A stretch of 64,000 nucleotides of DNA from Chamaecrista fasciculata (lineage: Eukaryota > Streptophyta > Magnoliopsida > Fabales > Fabaceae): the NCBI GenBank assembly GCA_003254925.1, contig QANZ01010690.1, forward strand, positions 34,957-98,956, read 5' to 3'. The translations under genes were made by a program, and so were the position numbers. Under the pieces are notes generated by a model that was not told where the DNA came from, ran no database searches, and saw nothing but the letters and a program-made list of their open reading frames with translations. Shown piece by piece: positions 22,103 through 32,395 of the stretch (positions are counted from its first letter, which is position 1; every line of letters begins with the position of its first letter).

Positions 22103-23689
22103 ATGAACGCCCCTTGGAGAGATCTAATAATTTCCTTCCTAGCTCATAATTTGTAACGAAATAAATTACTTGGAAAACAATTTTCAAAAGTAGCATAAAA
22201 ATCTCAAGACTTAGATTATTGATTAGTTATATAACACCTCAATCGAGAGACTTAAATAATTAATAAGAGCCTCATAAGAAAAGACACTACAACATTTTTG
22301 GCTTTCTGCAACATTTGAAAACTGTTACCAAATGTCAAAAAACTATTGCCTATAAGTTTTTGTAACATTTTTCGGAGGGTTGCATTTGCTCATGCTGCCT
22401 TAGGTAAAGAAAACTTTTTTAGAAGCAAAGGCAACACTGGTGTGGGCAACACTTATATTTCAACTGCAACATTTATTGACTGTTACAGCAATTTAAGGTG
22501 ACACTTATAAACCGTTGCAATCTAGCAACTGTAGCAATAAACATTGCTTATGCAACACTAGTGAACTGTTGCAAGTCAATTTAAAATGACATTTATAAAC
22601 TGTTACAATACCAATTTTTGGCAACATGTATAAACTGTTTCAAATTCATTTTCGGCAACACATATAAGGCGTTACAAATAATTTAAGGTGACATTTATAA
22701 ACTGTTGCAATACCCATTTTTGGCAACATGTATAAATTTTTTCAAATTCAATTTTTGGCAACACTTATGAATGTTGCAAATCAATTTAAAGTGACATTCA
22801 TAAACCGTTGCAATACCCATTTTTGGCAACATGTACAAACTGTTTCAAATTCGATTTTAGGCAACACTTATAAACTGTTTTAAAATTAATTTTAGGCAAC
22901 ACTTATAAACTGTTTCAAAATCAATTTTAATCAGCTGGTGCTATTTTATAATGAACCATTTTTTTTATTTTGTATATTTGGTTTTTATCAATTTATCTAT
23001 TCAATGATTCAATAATAAAAAATATCTACAACATATATATAATTATAACATCAATCATATATTAATATGTATTTACAAAATTTATATTGTTTAATCAAAT
23101 TAAATTAACAATGTTGTACACAGCTCATTGAACATATCTATTGCAGTTGAATACACAGTGGTACCAATATCAATTCTAGAGCATGATAGTATCCTGGACT
23201 AATATAAGAAAAATTTGGTTCTTTTCACTTGATGAATTAGAATATAATTAAAAATGAGTACAAAAGCAAGTGCCTCAAGCAACCACCAGTGTGCTCCAAT
23301 ATCTTACCAACACTTTAGCACTTCAAAAATCACAAAGTTTAACCTGATGTCTGTGGGTTCACCTGCCACAAGCCACATGCATCTAAGTACAATGAATAGT
23401 AATTGATGCTAACACACATTTACTAATGTATACATGCACGTATTGTACCATATTTCCTCTAAGTTAAAGCGGGAATGAGATAAGAATCTCTTCTATGTAA
23501 TTTTCAAATTGAAATTCACAATGATCCTCAGATGAAAGTGACAACTGAAGGCTCCTAATCCTAAATAGCCTTAAGAATAAATTAATTTTCATAAGGTTAT
23601 ATATATATATAAAGAGAGTATGATTATTTTTCATTTCAAATTAACTTTCTTCTTATTTAAATTTATTTAAAGCTAATATATATATATAT

Positions 23690-23765
23690 AATACCTATGA
23701 AGAGTGAAGACCAATGCCTTCATCTCTCCATCAACTTCATTATGATTAGCAGACGCCGTCAAATT
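23690..23765 (-). other. Possible third captured exon inside the CACTA element
   Basis: The minus-strand frame TNLTASANHNEVDGEMKALV reads openly between a possible acceptor (TTAAG) and a GTATT donor-like end. It lacks a family match from memory and may be a further exon of the upstream S1-domain fragment or chance. Confidence 0.25.
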
Positions 23766-23993
23766 TGTACCTTAATCTAAAAAAATATAGATGAAACGAG
23801 CAGTTAAAATTAGAGACTATTCAATATATAGTACATTGACTTTCTCATTTTCATGTTTGCAATACTACATTGACTTTAACTTTCTGCAAATCATAGCATA
23901 TTTTATTAAGAATGATGGTATTCAAATTTCACTTTCAACAGAAAACTACATGAAATATCTGATAACACAGTACATGAGTTTTGAATAGCATAC

Positions 23994-24715
23994 CTGGCCA
24001 ATAAATGATGACAGGAACTTAATTTTCTCTTGGTCATAAATCCTTAACAGATTTTCCAACTTCATATCTGGTGAAATTTTCTCTTCAACTATACTACCAA
24101 CCTTCATAGATTGAGGAGAACTAAGAGAAAAACTCTTATTTCCAGCTTCATAACTAGTAATAATGCCTAAATTTTGCTTGTAGATAGAATGATCTAAGCC
24201 CTTTCGTCTTAACCATGGCTCAAAAGAAAAGAACTTCCATTTGGGAACAAGTAGACGATATGGGAGAAATCCTACCAAAGAACCAAAAGATACCTGTAAA
24301 ATAGTTTAACCCAACTCAGAAGAGATCTTGGAAAGAAGACCATCCAAGACACAACAAAATGCTCTTAAAGAAAATGAAAGTTTATCACGCTGCTTCATAA
24401 GTACTTACAACAAAACCTCTGGTACTACAACTTATGAGTTCCACATCTTCCCTATCTCATGTCTTAACCAATTCTTCTACCCTGGTCCAATCAGCATCTT
24501 CATTTTCCTAAACTTAAAGAGAGTGAAGGTTATCAACAAGAATCTGTAAACATATTAAGTAGATCAATAACTTATAGACTCTCTGAGATCAAACCTGAAA
24601 ATTTGGCATAGCTTGGAGATTTTCTAATTCATCGATACTTCCATGTTCTTCAAAATTCTCAAAGGTAATCTCTTTTCCAATAGATTTCGAATATTGTTCC
24701 ACAGATTGGTCTAAT
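23994..24715 (-). pseudogene. Captured exons of an S1-domain plastid RNA-binding protein gene (RLSB/PDE338-like)
   Basis: Two minus-strand exons are seen: 24715-24595 (121 bp, encoding LDQSVEQYSKSIGKEITFEN...) and 24293-23994 (300 bp, VSFGSLVGFLPYRLLVPKWK ... ISPDMKLENLLRIYDQEKIK ... SFIGQ). They are joined by a 301-bp intron with GT-AG borders, and the join is in phase 0. The GFLPYR / WLRRKGLD / YKQNLGI / DQEKIKFLSSF pattern matches my memory of the plant plastid S1-domain protein At1g71720 (PDE338), whose maize counterpart RLSB binds rbcL mRNA; a database search would settle it. The fragment has no start or end of its own. It lies downstream, on the same strand, of a captured GUF1 fragment. 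Confidence 0.6.
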
Positions 24716-25348
24716 CTATAAGAAATATGCATGTAATTTGACTAGAATTGCAACAATATACTGAAAGCATATATACTCATGATATCATGAACCCTGCCCA
24801 CATTTACAATTGAAGCAACAAGAACAGTTTATTATGTGGTGTTGTAAGCCATTACAGGAACCATCCTAAAAATATAACAAAACAGTCTTACCACATTTTG
24901 TTTTAGAAAACACGAAGCCAGTTAAATAAGATCAGATATTTGCAACAAGAACAGTTTATCATGTTGTGACTTATATTATCTTGCTACCAAATCTCAACTT
25001 TTCATTTGTTTTTTCATATAAGTTAACAACTAATCATTTAATTTCTAGTAATTGATAAATGTGCTCCAGCCTCCATATAACAATTACCAAAATTCAGAGT
25101 TAGCCATGTGTACAAGATTAATTTGAACTTAAGCTAACAATTAACATGTTAATAAAGAGAGTGACCATGATTGAGAAGCTCAAATAGAACAAATTTTAGT
25201 ATTTAATTTCGCCAGGGTAGAATTCATGAAGGATAACATAAGCAGTTACATAGCAAGGTAAAGTGGAATAGAAGAAACCGGTACGTTAGCAAATGTCGTA
25301 ATGCAGCAAGAATGAGAGACCGTGAGGATAAGATAATAATATGCGAAC

Positions 25349-25899
25349 CTGTAGCTTAATTATAATGCCTCTTTATCTCTCCAAATTCATGTTATCGAGG
25401 AACAGTTCCTTCATTTCTCGCTGCTGAACCGCACCAGTCACTTGAAGCAATTTATCGGCTAAGGTTGATTTGCCATGGTCAATATGAGCAATGATAGAGA
25501 AATTCCTTATATTAGAGACAGGGACCTGGAAGTGGATAACAATCCTGAATAATATTAAACATTTACATTCTACTAAGAAAATCTTCAAAATCAAATTCAG
25601 ATCAAGTTCTGAACCTTAGAGAGACGGTCCTGGCCAACTTTGGCGGCGAATTCAAGGTCAGCGACCTGGCAAACCACTCTGAACCTATTGGCGTGGGAAA
25701 TTTTGGTGGAGAAGGAAGCATTCCTAGAGAGAAGAAGAAGAAGAAGAAGAAAAAGAAGAAGAAGAAGAAGAAGAAAAAGAAGAAGAAGAAGAAGAAGAAG
25801 AAGAAGAAGAAGAAGAAGAAGAGAAGGAAGCTTCGTGTGGTGATGAAAACAACGTTGATGACAAGACACGCTGGAGATGGCGGAGGATGGTAGCAACAC
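25349..25899 (-). pseudogene. Captured 5' exons of a chloroplast GUF1/LepA (EF4) gene
   Basis: Exon 1 (25899-25615) starts MLLPSSAISSVSCHQRCF, a serine-rich transit-peptide-like leader, and ends [12 protein letters not shown]. Exon 2 (25525-25349) reads [20 protein letters not shown] with the GTPase P-loop (AHIDHGKST), then [19 protein letters not shown]. This is the N-terminus of the translation factor LepA/EF4 (GUF1), which acts on ribosomes; the plant plastid form supports chloroplast translation. The 89-bp intron is intact. Exon 2 has an in-frame TAA after DNMNLER, where the family has a continuous ER-E-RGITIK stretch, and its tail (RGIIIKLQ then GT) survives. Exon 1 also carries a (GAA)n run that adds a long leucine tract. 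The remaining GTPase, EF-II and C-terminal domains are absent. It is a captured fragment, not a working gene. Confidence 0.85.
25731..25823. repeat. (GAA)n microsatellite
   Basis: About 93 bp of GAA/AAG trinucleotides with a few GAAAAAG interruptions, inside exon 1 of the captured GUF1 fragment. On the minus strand it encodes a leucine tract in the transit-peptide frame. The poly-Lys, poly-Arg, poly-Phe and poly-Ser readings in other frames are by-products. Confidence 0.95.
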
Positions 25900-26549
25900 A
25901 AGGTGCTTCGATCGACCATGAATGTGGTTTCAATGGGAAACCCTATCGACGACGGCCACAGGTTCTTCTTTATCGATGATGAATGTGGTTCTATTAGGGC
26001 ACGACTAGTCCCTCACATATTATAAGTTATAACTAAAAATTAAAAATTTGATTAAAATCTTATTTTGATTCCTCACAAATTATCTTTCTTTTCATTTGGT
26101 CCTTCTTATATTTAAAAAAAAAAACCAAAGATAGTCTTTGTTTTTACAAGAAAAAAAAGTCTAAAAAATCTCATGGACATTTATTATTTTGGCCCAATGA
26201 CTTTGAAAAAACATGTTTTGCTGTTTTTTTTGGGCATATAATTAAATAACATAGTGAAGAATTATAGTCCTAAAAATTTTCAGATTTTTAGTAACATTTT
26301 ATAAAGGTTGCAAAAAAATGATGCCTAATATAAGAGTCTAACTAAATCTGTCGCAAAATGTGTTGCAAATAAGAGAATATGCAACATTTTTGTCTATATT
26401 ACACATATATGTTGCCTGAACTTCATAATTTTTAAAAAATTCTTACAACACTGAAAAAGTGTTTCAGAATGTATCATGTTCTTGCAACTGCAACACTTTT
26501 TTCTGTGTTACCTTGAAAAATGTTGCAGAAAGCTAAAAATGTTGTAGTG

Positions 26550-27295
26550 AGATGACCAAAGAATAAGAGATATCTAACTCATAACTTAAATTAAATAAGA
26601 GATTTCATTCAAATAAGTATAAATAAAAGAAATAAATAACATTAAAAAAATAATCTCTTAAACTCGGGTCAAGAAAGCTAACAAAAGTAATAATTTATTT
26701 AACACTGATGATTAAAAGCTTAAATGAAAACTATAGGAAAATGTGATAAAAACTCATAGGTGAATTGTCCTGAGCTCTAGCCTCCAAAAGATTCTCCTCC
26801 GAGCAAGATGGATTTTCAATCATGGTATGTGGAAATCGGCTCTATGAAGGCTCAAACTACTTGAGAGGCCATGAAGGTGTTATTAGAAATGGGAGACTGA
26901 AACTCTATTTATAGGTTAAAAGTAAAATTATACCATGAGGTTGCATTATGGCGCACAATGCATGGAAGGGCATGAAAAAAATTCACATCAAACAATCAGA
27001 GTCATGTCTTCATGTGCATGTTATTTGTCTTTGCATTGAGAGTTGCACTGCGACGCACGAGCAAATTGGTCGAAAATGTTGGATCTTAGAGTCTTGCACT
27101 TCGCGGTCTTCTTCCTAGTGTTCATTGTGATGATGTGCCACATCTCATGCTCGCAATGCACATCCAAATTTGAATTTTTGAAAGATCTTTTGAATCCTTT
27201 TAGTTTGTGGCTTTTTAAGCTTATGTTAGCAAATGAGCTGTGAGGCTGTCGTAGGTTTGTGTCGTTGCACATGTTGGCAATGCATGTCTGTTTCT
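26550..27295. other. Intergenic, no gene seen
   Basis: AT-rich sequence between the CACTA element and the next LTR. GCATTATGGCGCACAATGCA and TTGCACTGCGACGCACGAGC show weak similarity to each other. Nothing codes convincingly. Confidence 0.45.
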
Positions 27296-27588
27296 TGTTA
27301 GGGTACTAATTAATTAGATGAAAGATGGAGACATTACTCAAGCAATATTATTGAATCACAAGAAAGAGGCATAGTCACCGTATATACTGAAGAAGAAAAA
27401 TACAAAAAGGAAATAAAATGCAGAAAACAGAGAGGTACAGAGAGAAGAAAGAGAGAGAGCAAATCAGGGAGAGAGAGAATCAGGGAGAAAATATCACAAT
27501 TCATTTCACACCTTACTCTAATTAATTTCCCACTATATATTCCCTACATAACAGACTTTCACATTGGGCTTGGGCCTCAATCATAACA
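27296..27588 (-). repeat. 3' LTR of the non-autonomous element
   Basis: TGTTAGGGTACTAATTAATT...CAATCATAACA on the + strand. It contains a GAGAGAGAGAATCAGGGAGA block and TATATATTCCCTACATAACA. Confidence 0.92.
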
Positions 27589-29830
27589 TTACCCTCCCCT
27601 TTAAAATTGACCTTGTCCTCAAGGTCAAAGGTGATTGCCAAGAAATAGCAAAAGGCTCCACAGTGGAATCTGCAACAATCCAAAAACTTTATTTTGTTGT
27701 CCTTTATTCTTTTGTGTAGTTGATCATGAAATTTATTGCCTCCCGAATCAAAAGGAAATAGCATGAAGTTAACAATTGTACAAACTCCTCCCTTTGGATG
27801 CTTTAAATCATTCACTTGCACTATTCCAGTATGTGCTTCTTAAGCTGCAATAGTTGAGCCCCACAAACATGGTGGCAAGGATCTTTTAATATCAAGCTAT
27901 CCAAATTACCTACTTCAAGCTCATGTGTTGGTGAGTAATGTGGTTTTAAGCATTTTGTCTTGACATCCAACACAATTGTGAAGAATGAGAAAATGACTAT
28001 CTGCATCAATGGAACAATGTGAAGCAAACCATAATGCTGATTGCCTTCCCTTGAGATATTAAAGGAGGGAATTCCAAGAGATTGCCGATGAATAAAAACA
28101 TCACTATCTATAGTGCACATTTTGTCAATAAGAAGGTTTCCAACAACATCAAAATCTTTGACAATGAATCTTTGTTCTTTAGCAATGTTATGCAAGCTCA
28201 AAAATCTGTGATAAAAATGCGTGTTGTTGCTGAACTTGTGAGAAGTGGGCTCAATAACCACTGTAGCAAAGCCACAAAACAACTCTGCACTAGCAATAAA
28301 GCTCATAGGTAAGGTGGTATCTGAAATTGGTACACTTATGTATGGTATGTCATGATACTCCCAATATTTAATTCCATTAGCTAAGGAAATATAATCCTCC
28401 ACTATGGGACAAAATGGGTATTGACTAATCAATTGACAATTGGTAATGACCCCACCAATTTCAACCACATATCTGCACTCTAATGTTATGGCCTCATGGG
28501 ACTATCCACTGGTTATATAATCCCCTTCCACACAAGACGACACATCCATTATGAATAGAAGAAATCTGAATGTGGCCAAAAAAGTCCTTAGTTGAGTGAA
28601 ACTCAAAAGTATGGAATGAATGGGCTATAAAAACATCATGTAAAAGAGGGACATCCAATTCTAAAGCAAGTAACCATGACTTGCATTTTATCAAACACGT
28701 GAGAATCAACTCAACCCCTCCATGGAGTTTAAGAAGACAAAACTGACAATCTGAGAAGAAACTTTCAGCATACTTAGAGCCACTAGGGTCAGATACAAAA
28801 ACACAATTGAGTCCATGAAGTCCCACTTTATCAAACATCACCCAGAGTTGAAAATGCAGCTTATATTGACAATCAAAAGGCAAAATAATGACAAACCATC
28901 CCAAAATAGCTTGTAACACCATGAGGCAGTGAAGGAAGTGAGTGGAATGAGCAAGGTTTGTCAAGAACATAACACATTCCCTGTAAGCAATAGTAAAAGT
29001 ACCCAGTTGTAACTTGTCTAGGGGTTGATAAATGTTAGTTGTTGCAGATTTGAGAACTCTTGGGGATACAATAGATAAATTACCCACAATAATTATGAAC
29101 CCCACTCCAACAGAATAAGCTAGAAAGGTCCTATCTCCAATCTCAAGTTTATATTTAACCAGAATTTTATCAAACCCCTTGAAGTTGAAGGTTTGGTCAT
29201 CCACAAAACAATTAAGGCCGATCAAATCAACATGATGGGAGTCTGTTATTTTAACAATTTCAGCATTGTTATTGTCTAAGAATTTCCTTGTCCCAAAACC
29301 AAGAATGGAAGTTGTTGCGTCAAATGCATAGCTAAAATCAACATCATTAATAATTTCATCATTAACATCCTTAAGCCACACAATCTTGCTATGAATTCCA
29401 GGACCAAAGATAAAAATAACAAGCTCAACAACCATGGTGTTGGGACCACAATTTTGAACATCAAAGAATGAGGATTCTTGTTTCCAAACACAATGTGTCA
29501 ACAGTCCCGTAATGGTTGAACAACATGTAAATTGTGCTTGAGGAAGGAATAGCTAGGTAAACCAAAATGAAGCATGTAGAGTACCTCGTTTTTGTAGCTA
29601 TTCACTGGAGGTTCAATTGAGACAAGGAAGGGATCGAGGCTGATTGTGAAATTGCAGGTCCATTCGGCAACGTCGACAATCTGGCACAAGGGAAAAATGA
29701 GTTCAGACGTTTGCTCCTTGGATTCCTCTTCCGTATTCACGAAATGAACATCAAGAGTTTCAATATTCCTTGTTCTGTCTTCCAATTTCAATACAAAACG
29801 CGGAGTTGTGATGAATCTGTATCGAAAATC
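27522..29830 (-). pseudogene. Long unrecognised ORF of the LTR element, frame-shifted
   Basis: Reading the minus strand from about 29830, open segments follow one another with frame changes: RFVLKLEDRTRNIETLDVHF (to 29498), MTHCVWKQESSFFDVQNCGP (29501-28494), MVEIGGVITNCQLISQYPFC (28468-27821), MQVNDLKHPKGGVCTIVNFM (27821-27522). Together they look like one ancestral protein of about 760 residues. It is rich in Phe, His, Cys and beta-like hydrophobic strands (for example VELVIFIFGPGIHSKIVWLK and HVDLIGLNCFVDDQTFNFKG). I do not recognise the family: no RT YxDD, no integrase DDE, no zinc knuckle and no aspartic protease motif. The last segment runs 67 bp into the left LTR. It may be a captured host sequence or an element-specific protein. 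Confidence 0.55.
27589..27604 (-). promoter_or_regulatory. Polypurine tract of the LTR element
   Basis: The minus-strand sequence TTAAAGGGGAGGGTAA directly abuts the 3' LTR. This purine run is the expected primer site for plus-strand DNA synthesis and fixes the element's direction. Confidence 0.85.
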
Positions 29831-29881
29831 GCAGCTGTCGTGGCTTGGGCCGTTTGGCTAACCGAACGGGAATGAGAAGAC

Positions 29882-30064
29882 TCATGTGGTAACCAACGGC
29901 GTAATCGCTAAAGATGACACAATGGAGTTCGCTACAGTCACGGTGACAGGTGGAGGAGCTTGGTCAAACTTCTGACTAAGTGCATCTATGGTCTTCGTGA
30001 TGTGATTAATAGCCGGCTGCAAAGGATCAATTTCAGCAGAAAGCTCCTTCCTCATGTCAGCCAT
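29882..30064 (-). CDS. Short gag-position ORF of the LTR element
   Basis: The ATG at 30064 gives MADMRKELSAEIDPLQPAIN... 60 aa, ending SSLAITPLVTT. The frame is open upstream to the LTR through TTG/GTG codons, but 30064 is the first ATG. It is predicted helical and amphipathic, with a Pro/Val-rich tail, and sits where gag begins in plant LTR elements. It could be the N-terminal stub of gag; it has no zinc knuckle or capsid motif. Whether it was once joined to the long ORF next to it is not clear. Confidence 0.4.
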   Translation of the reverse strand: MADMRKELSAEIDPLQPAINHITKTIDALSQKFDQAPPPVTVTVANSIVSSLAITPLVTT

Positions 30065-30085
30065 GAAAGCCAATGAAAGCACCAA

Positions 30086-30382
30086 TGTTCTAGTACTAAT
30101 TAATTAGATGAAAGATGGAGACAATACTCAACCAATATTATTGAATCACAAGAAAGAGGCATAGTCACCGTACATACTGAAGAAGAAAAATGCATAAAGG
30201 AAATAGAATGCAAAAAAAGGAGAGGTACAAAGAGAAGAAAGAGAGAGAGAGCAAATCAGGGGGAGAGAGAGAATCAGGGAGAAAAAATCACAATTCATTT
30301 CACACCCTACCCTAATTAATTTCTCACTATATATTCCCTACATAACAGACTTTCACATTGGGCTTGGGCCTCAATCATAACA
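30086..30382 (-). repeat. 5' LTR of the non-autonomous element
   Basis: TGTTCTAGTACTAATTAATT...CAATCATAACA on the + strand. It differs from its partner by scattered substitutions and small purine-run length changes. Confidence 0.92.
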
Positions 30383-32395
30383 TTTCTCTAGTTTCTTACT
30401 CCACCCTTCAAGCTTGTGCTGATTTCATCTTTTCTTTGGTCATTTTTCTTGTGATTAAAACTCAATATCTAACATAAAAACACTTTATAAAGTTGCGTAA
30501 TATCTCAAGTTATAAGATAAAATCATATAAACATAAAACCTAAAAAAATCACGTAAATGAGCCTAAAATGCAAAATATTACACAAATATTCATATTATCA
30601 TAACTTAAGGCTAAATCATGCAATTAATCTCAATAAACATAATAAAATATCGTGAAATCCAATGAGGAAAATATGATTACAATTGGTTTGATCAGCTGCA
30701 CATATGAGCGTGTGTGTGGTCTACGATGGAGGTTGTCCTAGTGTCATTTTGTTTCTCCTCAAAAGACCTTCCTAATGGGTCAACCAATGGCCTGATGAAC
30801 TCTCCTATGGGTGTATATTTGGACCAGAAAGCCAACAATATTAGTTAAGGTGCAAAAATATGAGATAATTAAATAGAGATAAAGGTGAGTTTCACACATA
30901 CAAGCATATTAATATTAAGCCACAAATGGATAATTGTAGTTGAAAATTGATGATTTCTCCCTCTCAATGTGCGTGTATACAAGACGTCAATCTATTTTAC
31001 AAAAACTAACTTTTATATTTATCATTATTATTTTTTAATTTATTTCTTTATTTTCTTATTATATATTTATTTCTTTATTGAAAATGCATTGCATGTTTAT
31101 GAGTATTAAAACAATTTTATGTGTAATTTTAGAGCCAGTTGTTCCACCCTTCGAGGTACTTAAAAGCAAGCGAAGAGATTAATCACTGTTATCGACAATA
31201 GACAAGTAATGCTTAGTTAAAAAAATTGTTTTAATCCACCCTAATGCTTATGCTTTATTTCCTAATAATAAATATTGACTATTTAGACCAAAATGTGACG
31301 ATGCCTTATAAGAAAATAACTTACTAAATTTCTATATTTTGATGTTCTATGTCCTTAATCAACAAATAAGAAAATTCTATTTAATCTCATGGTGTGTCAC
31401 TTCCTAATTTATGAGGAATTGCACAATAATATATCTTAAGAATATTATCTTTGTGATACAGTTCGAACTAATTATATTATCTATATATATAGTTTCCTAA
31501 CAAAATAATCATCAAAGAAAAAAAAATTGTATAAAACAATTATAAACAATTGATAAAAAACGATATCATTTTTTTTGCCTGAATAATAATAAAAAGGTAT
31601 AATTTGGTTTTGCTAGAATACTCATAAATTACTAATTCAATAGTTGTATAATTTACATTTGGGTCCTTAAGGTACATGTTAAAGATTCTTTTGATTGGTC
31701 AAGTGAGTTTTCAAACATTAAAAATTATCTTTTAAATGAATTTTCGTAGATTTTAAGATATGAGATCCTATACTGATCAATAAGAAGAAACCTTAAAATG
31801 TGTTCTAAGAACACATTACATAAATCCTTTACATTTTAACTTATTTCATTAGCGATGTGGCTATGAGTTGCAAACATTTCTTGAATACATGTCAAAAGAG
31901 ACATCTCCGCACACATGACATGTGCTGTCACTTTCACACATGAATCTCCGCCGTTCTTAATGTCTAATTGTCTATGAATAATATATTGCCGAGTGCCTTT
32001 GGCAACTCTTTCTTGTACTTTCCTTCCTTTAATATTACTTTCATAAAAAAAGTCTTTAATTTGCCATATTGATTGCCGGATTTATTGGCTCTTTTACTAT
32101 ATTTTTTTCCTAATAAACGACATACAATTTTTCCCTTATGGCATGAAACAAAATTTTACAATTTTAAATGCGTCAACTAAATTTTTCAATGATTTTTATT
32201 ACTAATTATTTTGTGATATATTCTTAAACTTTATTTTAACGAAAAACAATTATGTGAATAGTAAAATGATAAAGGATTTCACTGTGGAAAGTATGTTTTA
32301 ATTATATATTGAATAACTATAAAATTTTATGACTAGTAATATAATTAACTGAAGTTTTAAATAGGCTTAAAAGTTAAATCTTCATTCTTAATTTG
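30383..32395. other. Intergenic, no gene seen
   Basis: AT-rich, with no ORF of interest and no clear inverted or tandem repeats. Confidence 0.45.

Larger units (their letters stand above)
22285..26549. mobile_element. Non-autonomous CACTA (En/Spm) element with captured gene exons
   Basis: Starts CACTACAACATTTTTGGCTT and ends AGCTAAAAATGTTGTAGTG, with matching inner bases TTCTGCAAC / GTTGCAGAA. The 3-bp TSD AGA is present on both sides (22282-22284 and 26550-26552). Subterminal regions (22300-22930 and 26270-26545) are packed with GCAACA / TGTTGC repeats such as GGCAACACTTATAAACTGTT, the usual transposase-binding zones. There is no transposase sequence. The interior carries minus-strand exons of two host genes (25349-25899 and 23994-24715) with their introns, so capture was from DNA. 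22940-23690 is AT-rich filler, some of it exon-like. Length is 4265 bp. Confidence 0.92.
27296..30382 (-). mobile_element. Complete non-autonomous LTR retrotransposon with a non-pol protein
   Basis: LTRs of 293 bp (27296-27588) and 297 bp (30086-30382) both start TGTT and end AACA. They are near-identical (roughly 94% by eye). The 5-bp TSD TTTCT is perfect (27291-27295 and 30383-30387). A purine tract sits against the left LTR on the minus strand, so transcription runs right to left. The interior (about 2.5 kb) encodes a short gag-like ORF and a long decayed ORF with no protease, RT, RNase H or integrase motifs. It must depend on another element for mobility. The first internal bases on the minus strand, TTGGTGCTTTCATTGG, are those often found at this position in plant LTR elements. 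Confidence 0.93.

Noticed and set aside
24328..24549. 73-codon + strand frame inside the CACTA element
   Set aside because: It lies in the intron between the two S1-domain exons, which are on the other strand.
25597..25933. Long poly-Leu, poly-Phe, poly-Ser, poly-Lys and poly-Arg open frames on both strands
   Set aside because: They are all readings of one GAA microsatellite; only the minus-strand frame ending GQDRLSK belongs to a recognisable exon.
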